NCBI GenBank assembly: GCA_027924645.1 | Contig: BSBN01001150.1 | Location: 3,472,001-3,536,000, forward strand | DNA: 64,000 nucleotides | Source: Cunninghamia lanceolata | Taxonomy: Eukaryota > Streptophyta > Pinopsida > Cupressales > Cupressaceae | Reading direction: 5' to 3' | In this document: positions 31,895 to 44,600 of the stretch, piece by piece | How the letters are laid out: the number at the start of each line of letters is the position of its first letter | Numbering within the stretch: the stretch's first letter is position 1 | Notes under the pieces: model-generated | Databases searched by the model: none | The model's input: only the letters and a program-made list of their open reading frames with translations | What the model was told of the DNA's origin: nothing | Position numbers and translations under genes: made by a program

Positions 31895-34800
31895 TGTAAC
31901 ATCCCGCCCCGCAAGCCCAAAGGTTAAGGGCCAAAAGAGGGCAAGAATATATTTTTTGAATAAAAAGTGTTAACATACACAAAGTACGGTTGCTGACTCG
32001 ATAAATCAACAACATTCATGACCAAGTATGGCCGAATGTACAACCTAAAGGAGAGGACTAAATCACCCTCCTTGCAAACATTGTTAAAACTACATTCATT
32101 CTAAACATTAAATTCAAATGTTCCTAATACCTATTTCCACTTATAAACATAGAGCCATAATGATCATCATAGTACAAACGATTTTGATACCAACATTGGA
32201 AAACCGTAAACCAAATATAAAACATCACATTTCTTCTTATTAATACAATTTACATCATCTATCTCAAGAGAGTACAAATTACATAAAATAATATACATAA
32301 GTACAATGGGATAGCCATGGATGAGATACAATAACTGATAAAATAAGTACAAGAGAAAACATCTCCAACTAGTGCTCCAAAACCTATACACTGGTCCCCA
32401 ATGGCAGTGGCAATGCCTCCCAACTATGTGGACTCATAAGAGACCACCCCATCGTGCTCGGAGGTAGTCACAAGGCCCAAACAGAAGAATAAAGGCAAGG
32501 AATACAACGACCAACACTCACATCAATCACGGAGCAGACATGACACACAACGTATAAAGCCAATGTCACGACATAGAGATGCTCATCCAATCACATGTTG
32601 GGTACTACTCACGACTACTAAGGTACTAGACACTAGAGTGCAGATCGGATGGAGTGTCATCATGTGTGCTCAAAGGGATGGCACCACACAGAATCAAGTA
32701 CACTTCTCATATGGATGAGGAGACTCAATCATGCTCGAATCAACGCCTCGCAGACGGACAACTTGATGCCCCGTAGACGGATAGGCCTTCTCGTTGCATC
32801 CTTAGCCTATACAAGCGCTCAAGGCCATGCACGAGGACTCATTATCCTAGACCTAAGCCCATCTCATTTAACCAAATGGGGTATACAAAACCAAAATAAA
32901 ACAGTGAAATAGTCAGTTTAAAATCCATGATAACATCAATTAAAACAGCCAAATAAATCCGCTAATCAATCTTTTAAATCAACCAATAATGAAACAATTT
33001 CTGTTATTTAAGATAGTAAAACAATCCATGTTCCATCATGAATTAATTGATTTACACAAGTTACTACAGATAGCTCCAGATATAACTAGGCATAAAAATG
33101 ACTGATTCCACAAGCTGCTACAGACAACTCCAGATATAACTAGGCATATAAATGACCTGATTTCACAAGCTGCTAAAAATAACTCCAGATATAACTAAGC
33201 ATAGAAATGACTGATTTCACAAGCTGCTACATACAACTCCAGATATAATGAGGCATAGAAATGACTGATTTCACAAGCTGCTACTGACATCTCCAGATAT
33301 AACTAGGCATAGAAATGATTGATTTCACAAGCTACGACAGACAACTCCAGATATAGCTAGGCATAGAAATGACTGACTTCACAAGCTGCTACAGATAGCT
33401 CCAGATATAGCTAGGCATAACAATGATTGATTTCACAAGTTGCTACAAACAACTCCAGATATAGCTAGGCATAAAAATGACTGTAACTAATAGGTAACAA
33501 TGCTAATGACAGGGTTCCGGCAACAATAAACATGCTCAAAATAAAAGTGCCCAGATCTGAAATTGGACCACAACCCAGTTCATATTTTGGTGTTTTTAGT
33601 TTAATCCCACTTTTAAAATTAAGTTAAGACATGGGTTTTCAAGCTGGTAAGGAAATGCTTTGTTTTGCCCCAATTTACTAGGTAGAAAGAGGAAACCCAA
33701 AACCAAATTGGAGATAAAGAGAGTGCAACTAAATAACTTCCAATTTGATTTCAACCACTAGAAATACAAATTGCTCAAGAAAATAAGGAAATGAAATAAG
33801 GAAAAGAGATTATATGGGGCGACAGGGTATCGACTAGGTAGATTTTGCCCAAAAATCAAAGTGCTAGGAATTGAATTCTGACTTCGACCCAGTTGAGATA
33901 TGGACGTTTCTACATGGAACCTATGTTTAGTTTTTAAGTTTATGACTGGATCTAAGGTGCTATTTTGAAAAACATGTTTAATTGCCAGGCTGACAAAAAC
34001 ATGAAAATGAAAGTGCCCGAAATTCAAATATGACAATGACCTAGTTGAGATATGGGTGTTTCTACTTGGAATCCACCTTAGGTTTATGTTTATGACATGA
34101 AGATAAAGTGCAGTTTCAAAAAATGTTTTTCAGCACGCTGGCACAAATTTGCCAAAACTCAAACTGCCCAGAAATCTATTTGGACATCGACCCATTTGAG
34201 GTTTTCATGTTTCAAGTTGAAAGCCATGTTTATTTTATAGTTTAAGACAGGACACAAGGGCTGGTTTAAGAAATACAATGTCTCATGCCCAAAGTTTTAG
34301 CTGAAAACAAATGACTGAAAGGAAGAGTTTAAAACTAGATTTGCCATTAAATTGGAAACAACCAACAAATCTATACTCACTGCTATTCAAGAACAAGTAT
34401 TCAGCTGGGAGATTCAAAAATAAGAATGAGGAGAGTACCTTAGACTGCCCCAAATTTGTAAACAATAAAATCTCTCTCTACCGTGACCTTCTGGCTTTCA
34501 GATTTGAGCAACAAGGGGTAGATGGTGGGCTGCAACCAAGAGCATATTGCCCACAAAATTCTCAGCAACAACAAGTTTTTTTCACCCACTTTTCCAGCCC
34601 CCCCCAAGTGTAGGATTCTTCCTCCTCACTTTTAAATCCCCCAAACATAAATTTGTTCACCTACCCACCAAAGATATTTTCTTGCTGTATTTAACAAACT
34701 CACCCACTTCTCCCCCAAGAGCCATCGTATGGCATGGAAAAATTATAAATAAAGAAAACTGACTTTCTTTTCATCCTTAATAAAAATTTAATTTCTAACA

Positions 34801-35513
34801 ATATAAAAATCCATTTTAAAATGTTAAACTCTCAAAGAGATAAAAGAATCATTTAAAATTACTTAATGAAATATATCATTCTCCCATAATGATTACTAAA
34901 ATTCACTTAAAATAACATATTTAAACCACATGGTTATAACCATTTAAATCTCCATAACGATGCCAAAATAGCCACATTGAACAATCAACGGAAACCAAGG
35001 AGAAAAGCCTCAACAAACCACACTGGCAAACTACACATGACCATCTGGGGCAATCCAGACATTATCGTTAGGTAACTGGATGATAAGACAACCACATTGG
35101 AACACTGCACTAACAGAGTACAGTGGGCTAGGCTAGGGTATAGGGCCTGTGACTATCTCTAGTAACCACCATCAGGGAATAAGAGTATGCTTAGGCTTGT
35201 GAACCCAGGCGGAGTCGATACCCAACACCTGCATCACTTCGATCACATGTCAAAGCACATGTGCATATAACATACACCATAGCCGAAGCAACAGTAAGCA
35301 TCAGGAAGAGGGTCATGACATTGTAAGCCTCTTAGATACGAGTGTTACGACATCATCCCTTTTTTGTCCATAATCATACAATAGCAATGATAACAATATA
35401 TAAACATATAAGCATGTCATCCAGCATAATAACTAATCATGTCAACATCATAATAATATCAGAATCCATCAAGGAAAAGCAACAACCAAAATGCAAACAT
35501 GGGGGTTGTTACA
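31895..35513. mobile_element. Long solo LTR (Gypsy-type ends), 3.6 kb
   Basis: The segment begins TGTAACATCCCGCCCCGC and ends GGGGGTTGTTACA, giving TGTAACA/TGTTACA ends typical of Gypsy LTRs (TGTAACAACCCC type on the minus strand). Flanking pentamers are GTATT (31890-31894) and ATATT (35514-35518), four of five matching, which suggests an old target duplication. No gag, pol, PBS or PPT was found inside. It could be a solo LTR left by recombination or a coding-free derivative. A 54 bp minisatellite occupies 33050-33490. Confidence 0.5.
33050..33490. repeat. 54 bp minisatellite, eight copies
   Basis: CTCCAGATATAACTAGGCAT starts units at 33074, 33128, 33183, 33237, 33291, 33345, 33399 and 33453. 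Each unit continues AGAAATGACTGATTTCACAA and GCTGCTACAGACAA. Spacing is 54 bp except for one 55 bp unit. Confidence 0.92.
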
Positions 35514-35879
35514 ATATTCGAGTGTGAGATTATGTTACAAGTCACTCTCAAGACTTATTTGGCAATTTTAGTTATTCTAGACAGTTTCTAGTTTATGCTA
35601 GATAGTGGGAGAGTGGAAGATGGCCTTTAGAGGAAAGACTCTTTGTATTTTGTTTTTTAGTTGTTAAAGAATGATAATATAGATTTCTGGTTGTTTTTTA
35701 GTAAAACTATTATTGTTTGTTCATTATTACATTTTTGGATTAATTAGAAAACCACAAATAAAAATTTGAAGATTAAATATGATAGATTAGGGTAGTCATC
35801 TATATAAATGATGATGGATTAATGAAGCTAATGATTCATAGAATTGATTTCCTCAAATTTGACTTTTATTTCCCTCAAA
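35514..35879. other. Noncoding flank
   Basis: AT-rich, no gene seen. It leads into the PPR fragment. Confidence 0.35.
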
Positions 35880-36590
35880 CGAATAATTGTCTCATACTTT
35901 GTATGTGGAGCCATAGACAAGGCACATGAACTATTTGACATAATGCCTCAAAGAGATGTCATCTCATGGAATACAATTATTGTAGGATATGCACAAAATA
36001 GATTTGTTGATAAGGCCTTAGAAACTTGCAAGCAATTGCGAATGTGGAAGCATAGACAAAGCACGCGAATTGTTTGACACAATGCCTCAAAGAAATGTGG
36101 TTTCAAGGAATGTCATGATTGAAAGATATGTACAAAATGGATATTTTGAAAAAGCCTTTAGAAACTTTCAAGAAAATGCAATTAGTAGTTGTAAATCCAA
36201 ATTCCATAACTTTTGCCAATATTCTCCTTGCCAATGCCAAAATGGGAGCTTTGGAATAAGGTACAGATATCCATCAAAGCACAAAGGAAGGGGATTTTTT
36301 GTTAGATGTTATAGTTGCAATTGCCTTGGTAGAATGTGTGCAAAATGTGGACATATAGACAATGCATGTGAATTATTTGAAAGAATTCCTTAAAGAGACG
36401 TGTCCTCATGGGCTACAATGATTGCAAGATATGCACAAAATATATTTGTTGAAAAGACAAACTTTCAAGCAAATGCAACTGGTAGGTGTAAATCCAAATT
36501 ACACAACCTTTACTAGCATCCACCTTGCCTGTGCTACAATTGGAGCTTTTGAACAAAGTATTTTATACAAGTAGCATCCTTTCTTGTAGT
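35880..36590 (+). pseudogene. PLS-type pentatricopeptide repeat (PPR) pseudogene fragment
   Basis: A degenerate stretch of PPR motifs across shifting frames: [39 protein letters not shown], then [20 protein letters not shown], then MCAKCGHIDNACELFERIP followed by TAA. These are the S and L motif signatures of organelle RNA-editing PPR proteins. There are several frame changes and stops and no start, E or DYW domain. About 710 bp remains. It resembles the tandem PPR pseudogene at 59190-60215 but lies on the other strand. Confidence 0.8.
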
Positions 36591-36599
36591 CTATACTAT

Positions 36600-36960
36600 T
36601 TTGATTTGTATCCTTCCTTGCGAGAAAAAAGAGAAGTAAGACCCTCATTTCCACTCAATAAATTGACCCTTGGGAGAGAATATTAGTGTATGTTTAGGGT
36701 TACCGCATTATTGAGTATGCATTATTCACTTTTTAGAATTGAGGATGGGGAAGAGAGTTTAGAGAGGGCATTAAAACCTTCGAGAGATTTTTTAGAAGAG
36801 TTCATGCTTAAGAAGGATTCAAGAGCTTGGGAAATGATTGGGAAAGGATAGCAGAAGCTAAAAGAGTGCAATGCAATAGATTTGGATAGCTTCAAACCTT
36901 TTTGCAGGTAGTTTGAAAGAAGATGTATTCTTCTTTGTATCTTACTGTTGTGTATGTGTA
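36600..36960. other. Noncoding stretch, nothing recognised
   Basis: AT-rich. The minus-strand ORF inside (36722-36982) has no protein-family features. Confidence 0.35.
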
Positions 36961-37405
36961 TTTGAAAATGCTTGGTTTCCATTTTATAATGATCTAGTGA
37001 GCTTAAAATGAGTTTTAAAGCATATTTTCATTTTCTTGAGAAAAGCTTTAAAAAGCCATTAATAGAGTGAAATGGACTCTTGAGAGAAATTTTATATCAA
37101 ATTATTTTTTAGAAAATAAATGTTTGTTTCCATTTTTAAATTATTGGATGTGTTAAAAAATGTTATATAAACATAGTTTTATTTTGTTGAGAACAGCTTG
37201 GAAAAACCTATTAATGGAGTCATATGGACTCTTGAGATAAAATTTACATAAAATTGTTTTATAGTAAATATATGCTTATTTCCATCTTTGTATGATTGTG
37301 GATGTCTGAAAAGGTTGTTTAAACTCATTTTTATTTTTTGTTGAAAAAGCTTGGAAGTTCAACCATTAATGTAGTCATGAGATTTTTGAGGAAACTTAAC
37401 ATATG
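36961..37405. repeat. About 150 bp tandem repeat, three units
   Basis: Units beginning near 36963, 37101 and 37252 share a TTTGTTTCCATTTT-type start, TTTTGTTGAGAACAGCTTGG and CATTAATGGAGTCATATGGA, then CTCTTGAGA. Moderately diverged. Confidence 0.6.
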
Positions 37406-37440
37406 ATTTTATTTTTGTAGAAAAATAAAATATGTGATAT

Positions 37441-40400
37441 ATTTTGTTGATATTTTAAAAATAGAATGGATTGGTTATCTTAGATGTGTAGCTGCAAGTG
37501 ATAAGATATGTAAGAGGCTGGAGTGGCATCTCTTCAATTTTGATACGATGAGTCTAATGCAATGTTGAACATTTCTTCCATGTTCATCATGTAATGAGTT
37601 TGATGCAAAATGTTTAATGATGTATCAAACATTTTCTCCATTCTCATAAATTGAGTTTGATGCAAAATATTTGAAGAAATACAATAATGGATATTACATG
37701 CAATTTCCAAAGGACCCTTGCATGAGAATGACATCTAGTAATGGGTGTTAACAATTGAGAAACCTTACATCTTCCTAGATAACCCATCTTGGACTTGGAG
37801 AATGGATGATATTCCATAGACTTACTCTACTCTTATTTGTCTCCTTACTTGGGATCTTGAGAATATTTCCATTGTGTCAAGAAATTCATGTTTATATCTA
37901 TAATATGAGTGTTTGAGAATCTATTTGTGATCCATCTTATCACCTCCTAAGCAAGGTGAGGTGGACCCTTGGTTCCACAAAGTTTGGGTGGTGAACTTTC
38001 CCACCATTGGCTTAAAAGAATGGAGCTTAAGATTTCTTACTTGGAGCTTGGAGGCATTCCCATTTATTATTTCATTTTTTTTTCTTATGTTGATAATTAA
38101 GCTCAATCTGTAAAGTCAGGGAGATTGTTCCTTATGACTTTGTAGATGTCAAACCACATTACAATGGGGCCCTATATATAGTGGGCTCCCAAATGGGAGC
38201 TTCACCCCTCTATTGTTCCACTCATAGTTTCTATGTATTCTGTGGATTTATTTAAAGAGTAATCTTTTTCATGTTTTATAATTTTAGATAAATTAGACAT
38301 GGAACTCATTAAATCTATTTGAAAGGAATTTAAATTTTATATGATTATTTCATAATCCTTGCTTTCCAAAAAAAATGTGCCCATTAAGTAGTCAAGGGTG
38401 GATTATGAATCCAATGAGATTATTTATATGTACTCAACATTTTAATATCAAAAGTTTTAAGAAAAAATATTAGTTAAGCCTCTTTCTCACTAGGTTTAGA
38501 ATTCTATTTTCCATGCATGTGATAGAGAATAGAGTGAATTGATATTATGATTATGTATTGTATCAATTTGCCTTATATATTCTTCTTATAGAAAAACATA
38601 TTTTTAAATTCCTTAGAAGTTTTTTTGTGAATTTCGGGCATTTTCCATACTTGTTTTGCAACAATCCCATTCACTAATTTCATAGGGTGATTCACTAGGG
38701 TGAATGCTTGCTTATAGGGGTGAATAATAATAAAGAGTTTAAATATTGACTTTTTAGAAAACATAGAAGAATGAAACTTGATCCTTTGGAACTATTGATA
38801 TTTTATCTATCCTTGGGAAGTTTAAAATATAGTGTTGAATGTATTTCCATTATGTTTTTCTTTATGTTGGATGAACGTAGTTGTGTGTACTAGTAAGCTA
38901 GAGGGATTGCCTAGTGATGCTTTTACTTGAGTGAGATATGCTAAAGAATGGTAGATATTATTCTCATTTGATATTTTTATGTTTATGGAATTGGAAATGA
39001 ATTAATATTGTTTCTTAATTGATATGATTCCTTATTTATGCTTGAACTAAATTCTAATTGGTAAATGAATAATCTTCTCAATGTTTCTTTAGTTTCCTTA
39101 TTTGTGTAAGGTGGTGGGTATGAGTACCTATTCACTTGGTGTAGGGTGAGACCCTATCTTCCCTATCTTGTGTCATTGGGTTGGTTGAAATTGTGTCACT
39201 ACTCTTACATTTACCCTTGTGGTGAAATATCTCACTTAGATTAAGTCTTCCATTGTGCAAGTATGTGTGTGTGTGTGCCACTTTGGTATACATGCCACCT
39301 TTCATATATTGAGTTAAAGATGACTCTTTTCTTGTGTATGCCTACTCATATCTTCACCTTGGATAATAAATGTAAGGAACAAATTGTATGATGCATTCTT
39401 CCTTATGATAGTCTTTTGTTATTATATATGTTAGTGTCACATTGTGTTGTGTGTCTACTTGGTAGGTTGAGTTGGTGACAACTCTCTACTTGTGTATGTT
39501 GTGTTTCCACCTTAGAGAGTCTGTGACATTGGTATGTTCATCACTCCTTGTTGATATGACATTGTGTCTCTTATTGTGTGTGTCACCTACACCTCCTCTA
39601 CACATGTATTGGTGTTTATGTTAATGTTGTCGTGGAGATGAAAGCTCTTGCGTGTGTGTGCATGTTGTAACATTGCTAATAAATTGTGCTTGTTAATGTG
39701 AAAAATTTATTAGGTGTCTTTTTACCCAACAATATCCTTAGTATAATTTGGGCATTTCACCTTCTTGCGTTCTCTCCAACCAATGTGTTTACCACACCTA
39801 TCATTCAAGTTGATTTATTTGATTATTACATGATGCATTTGTGGCATTGATTTATTTTACATGATACATATATTCTATGTTTATCTTACATTTATATTTC
39901 ATGTACTATTTTTCCCTCTCCAATTCCCTACTTCTAATGAATGCAACAAATTGAAGGGGACATATCCTATTACTAAAACCCCTTTGGTGAGCTTGTAGAT
40001 AGTTACATGTATTGCTACAAAAACTCATTATCATGTCTAGATGAATCATAGTATCTAGATGAATCATAATCACACAACATGGAAGCACATGATATGCGAT
40101 GCATCATACTACGTCACTTCATTGGGCAAAGCAATACTACACTCTTTTTTTAGGTAGAACTTTTCTAACCCTACTCTTTCCTTCTCTCTCTCACACAATT
40201 GTAGATGGTAAATTGAGCTTGCAATTATGCAGTTACATCCAAAAGCACTCCTAAGAACTATCATGGATCGTGAAAATGCCATGTTTCTTATTGAGCTCAC
40301 TATTGTTGTTATCTTTACTTGCATGATAAAATCTACTCATTACATATATTTTAGCTATTTTACAAGTTCCCATGGAGCACACATTCCAAAGGATGGACAC

Positions 40401-41360
40401 ACACATTAAGATCTAGTCAGGTCCATTACTTTACATGGACCTCGATATCCTTTCATGTCTAAATATTTACTTATATGCATGTTTTGAGTTCTCATATACT
40501 TTGCGATACATGGTCACTAAGGATTCACATGCAACTCAAAGTGGGGGAAAATTTTAATTGTGAAATTTGTATACCCATGTTGATTCCCATTTTGTCTAAG
40601 GTAAATTTTTATGGAATGACATAATATAATTGCATATCAACAAATGACACTCTTGTGCCAGTTTGGGATCATTCCTAAAACCTTTCCCCATCCTCATTTA
40701 CACATACTTCAATGCATCCCATCTTATCCCATCCGTATATGCACTTATTCTTATGCAACCATCATTTATTAAACTTATCCTTGCACCCATTCCAATACAT
40801 TCCTCCTCCACCATGTTATTAGCACTTACATGTCTAGAGTCAATCCTATGAAATTCATGATCAATCCCACACCATGTGGAATTGACCAAAAAATCAAAAA
40901 TTTAAATTTCATATCTTTGTTGACTCTCACCTATTCCACTAGTTGTCATGAGTCAACTTTATACACATTTGCATGACTAGTTGAGCTATGTTTTAGTATT
41001 TGAAGGAATTCAATGTGCATCATTTACACATCTAAGTAAATTATTAATTATCATTCACGTATTATAGGTGTAGTATACAAAATTTGAAATCTAATAAAGA
41101 TTAAATAGTCTAATCTAAATAGAAACTAATTATACACATACACGAGGGCCTAATTAGCTTCAAAGAAGAGTATTTTACTACTGTCCAATCTGGAAGAGTA
41201 GAATAACTCTAATCAAGTCCTATTTAATTCTATGCTTAGAAATTAAACAATTTTGATAAGCTAGAATTCAAAAGTGTTGAAGAAAAACTATGATGCAAGA
41301 GCATCTAGAAGCATTCAATTCAATTGGGACAGTTAGCAGTGAAATTGTAAAGTACCAAGA
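37441..41360. other. Long AT-rich region without a supported gene
   Basis: No ORF with family features on either strand. It contains a short TG microsatellite (39264-39277), and many TGTGT-rich words between 39250 and 39670. I see no LTR ends or inverted repeats I can defend. Confidence 0.4.
39264..39277. repeat. (TG)7 microsatellite
   Basis: Seven TG units in a GT-rich neighbourhood. Confidence 0.8.
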
Positions 41361-41529
41361 GAGCAACCTTGGAGAATACCGCATTTCACTGCTTTTGCAT
41401 ATTAGAGGTTACGGAGCTGGACTTAACATCTAGACATTATCATCTACAACATATCCAAAATTTAAATCATTCAAGTGTTCGATTCCAGAAAGATATCACT
41501 ATCAGAAAATTACCTATTTCTTACATGTT

Positions 41530-41748
41530 TTCACAGAGCAAAGCCGACAGTGTTCAGTGGAGTCTAATCGGCTTGTGGAGCAAATATGTGACTTGCGGAG
41601 CTTAAAGGAACATCATTCAAGGAAGTTTAGAACTTATTCGAGCTTCATGGAGATTTTCACAAAGTGCTATGCACTAGTGGAGCAATACCTTATGTTTAGA
41701 TCCGACCTATCTGTGTACACACATTTCATGACTAGCTGTTGCAATTAG
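41530..41748 (+). other. Exon-like open stretch, unrecognised
   Basis: After an acceptor-like TTTTCACAG the frame reads EQSRQCSVESNRLVEQICDL and on through RSLKEHHSRKFRTYSSFMEI to a stop at 41746-41748. The charged, helical composition could be a coiled-coil exon, but there is no start and no partner exon. Weak evidence. Confidence 0.2.
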
Positions 41749-41760
41749 GCCAACTTGATA

Positions 41761-43984
41761 ATTTTGAAGGCTTGCGTAGGATTTAAATGAAGGATAATGA
41801 TTTGTTACAAAGTAGCAGTGACAAAATGATTAAGTATGCGAAGGTATGAAACAAGATCTTAAGTGTTTTGATCTGAAAAAGAAGCAGAAGTGAAGCAGAG
41901 AGCAGAGCAGTGAGAAGAAGTTGCAAAATAGAGAATTGATAAATAGAAAGAGGAAATCATGAAAGAGTGTTGTTATATGAATTTGTAAAATTCTAAGTGG
42001 CAGATGCAATGTGTTTTGAGATCATTATATTAGAGGAATGAGCTTTGAAGGCTGGGTTTTTCCCTTTTAGGGTTTTCCTAGGATAAATCTGTGTCATGTG
42101 CTTATGAATGTCTCTTTCTTTCTGTTGTTAACTATTTACTTCCGTTGCATCTTTGATTGATTATGCTGTTAGTTGATTAAGGTTGCAAGGTTGGGCAGTC
42201 CCTCATTTGACCCTCCTACCTTAACTGCATCAAACTACAAGTTATGGAAATCTGCAAATGATATCATAAAAATAAATGCAAAATGGGAAACAAAAAAGAT
42301 AAAAGAAGTTGGCACCAAAGTAGAAAGGTCTCGGCCTAGGATGCCAGTGTGTCGTGAGGATGTCTATGCATAGTGTTGTCATCTAGCTAGCCACATAACC
42401 TTAATAATATGTACTATATAGTCAATACATACAACCTACAATCTCACCTAGTTTGCATATAAAAGCTGAGTGAGTATCTAGTCACATGGTATATCAATAG
42501 ATTGACAAAACAATACATTTATCCAAGGAAATAATAAAGAAAAAAAATGATAAAATGATAAAAGGAGAGAAATAAACAAACTCTCATGTGGTCAAATGTT
42601 CTTTTCCAATCTTGCACAACACAGAATAGAAAAAATGGTTGGGGTTTCTTGGGAGCTTGGCTAAGTCAAGCCTCTATTTTGGTCTTTTGACCTCCATGGG
42701 CAACCAATTGTAGAAGGAGTAGAAAAATAGTGTGTGCTCTTATCCTATGTGCGTCTAAGAATTTAGAACAGTGACAATAAACAAATAAAACTAGAAATAT
42801 TATCCCTGGTCTACGGGGAGAAAATATCCTAGTGTACAAATATAAATAAGGGTGGTGACCTAGACAACAAACTTGCCAAAATGCAAGTGAAACAATATGC
42901 GAAATATAAAACCAAGAATACCACTATTTCTTTCCAGAGGAACAATGTTACCAGGCCTTGAAGTTGTGGGGAGGTTGGAAACTCCTTGAGGGAAAATCTA
43001 TAGAAGCACAACTCAAGACCCTTGATGGAGAGCCTCTTTGAAGCACTAATCCTAATGAAGATCCCACAAGAACGAAATAGGATGACACTACAACATGGAG
43101 GAGCATCCAAATCTTCATATTTCACTTATTAGAGTTCTACAAATCAATCTTCAATAGTTTGTTGGTAAGTTTTTTCAACAACATGAGAGAGTCCCATAAG
43201 TTAATTATAATGCTAATGGATAATGTACATTTGTACATGGATGTCCTCTTAGGTGGATGAGATATAATATTATTTAATTATTCTCCTAGTTGACTTGGAT
43301 ATTAGTTGGCATAACATTCATGAAGGAGGTTGTGTATGATGGTGGTAGTTACAAATTGAATAGAACTCACTATTTGCACTTTCCCACATCTGGACACTAG
43401 AAGAGGGAGTGGAGAATCTTTGTATAATGGATGGGGTCCACATCAATAGTACTCTCCATAATGGAGTTCTAGACTTGGAGATGTGATTCATCACGAGTTA
43501 TTAGTCATAGATGCCTTATGAGTTTCATTTTCTATTCATGAATGTGTTGATTGAGCACATGGAGGTTGGGTTTTTCCATGATATGATTTTAGTGGTACAT
43601 GGTTTCAAGAATCCACTTATAGCTTCCTCTCAACTCTCCTCTATAATTGTATGCATTGGATAGAGGTTTTGTGGGTTATTGAAGGTACACATGTGTTGCT
43701 ATAATGTTGTCTAATGGAAGGGATAAATGTGTTGCATATGTGCTTTTCTATTATAGATTATACATACTTGAGCCTCTCTTTGATGGTAGAGTTTTTCCCA
43801 CAAGGGATTATCGACATACATTCAGTGTTATGTGTCATATTCTTATGGTTCGCTCATTTTTATTACTGATATAAACTTCTACACAATCTAATAATGGTTA
43901 ATCCTATGTCGCATATAAAATTCAAATTTGCATACTCCTTTAAGAGCTTTCATTTGTAGTACTTTACCTTATTTTAATAATAGA
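41761..43984. other. Noncoding region that should hold the 5' LTR of the Copia remnant
   Basis: A 5' LTR must end just before the primer site at 43985, but I could not find a second LTR copy, so its start is not set. Short ORFs (42173-42373, 42829-43125) show no family features. Confidence 0.35.
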
Positions 43985-44600
43985 TGGTATCAAAGTCTTG
44001 GTTCTATTAAGGTTGAGGCATTTTTCTTGAAGTGTTGAAGGTTTTTGGTTGTAGTGGGAACTTTTGATTTGAGTGGTTATGCAAATTTGTGAAGTGATTG
44101 GAACTATGGCCTCTACCTCTTATTTAGAGATTGATAAGTTCAATGACACTAGGTACAATTTATAGAAGTTGAAGATGGAAGATATCTTAGAAGAGAAGGA
44201 TCAATGGAAAGCTATTGCAAAAGAAACTAACCCTAATGCAATGTCTAGTAATGATTGGAAAAATTTAGATAAGAAGGGACAACAAATCATTGAGTTGTGT
44301 CTTGCAGATTATGTCCTTTTGAATATCTTAGAGGAGACCACCACATTTAGTTTATGCATGAGGATAGGTGATATCTCCCAAACTAAAAGTCTAACTAATA
44401 AAGTGTCTATCAAAAAACATTTATATTCTTTCAAAATGAAGGATGGTGATTCTATTGTAGAACATTTAGATGCTTTTAACAAGTGATTTTGTGTTAGTTG
44501 ACTTTGATGGATGTTAAGATTGAGGAAGAAGATAAATGTATCTTACTACTTTGTTCTTTACTTTAATCTTGGGAAAATTTAATTTTTGTTTGTTATGTCA
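43985..44600 (+). pseudogene. Copia primer-binding site and gag remnant
   Basis: TGGTATCAAAG at 43985-43995 is an initiator-Met tRNA primer site. An ATG at 44106 opens MASTSYLEIDKFNDTRYNL. A TAG then follows at the position of the conserved tryptophan (NLWK in the family). Gag continues in frame: KLKMEDILEEKDQWKAIAKE, NDWKNLDKKGQQIIELCLAD and KKHLYSFKMKDGDSIVEHLD. It stops at 44486 and dissolves by about 44600 (EEEDKC region out of frame). Protease, integrase and RT are absent, so the element is truncated. The lineage differs from Copia elements 1 and 2, whose gag opens APMFDGNNY. Confidence 0.75.

Noticed and set aside
33050..33490. Regular array that could look like a CRISPR
   Set aside because: Units are contiguous 54 bp repeats with no unique spacers, in a plant-type LTR.
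36722..36982. 86-residue minus-strand ORF
   Set aside because: No homology features, no conserved start; overlaps a tandem repeat edge.
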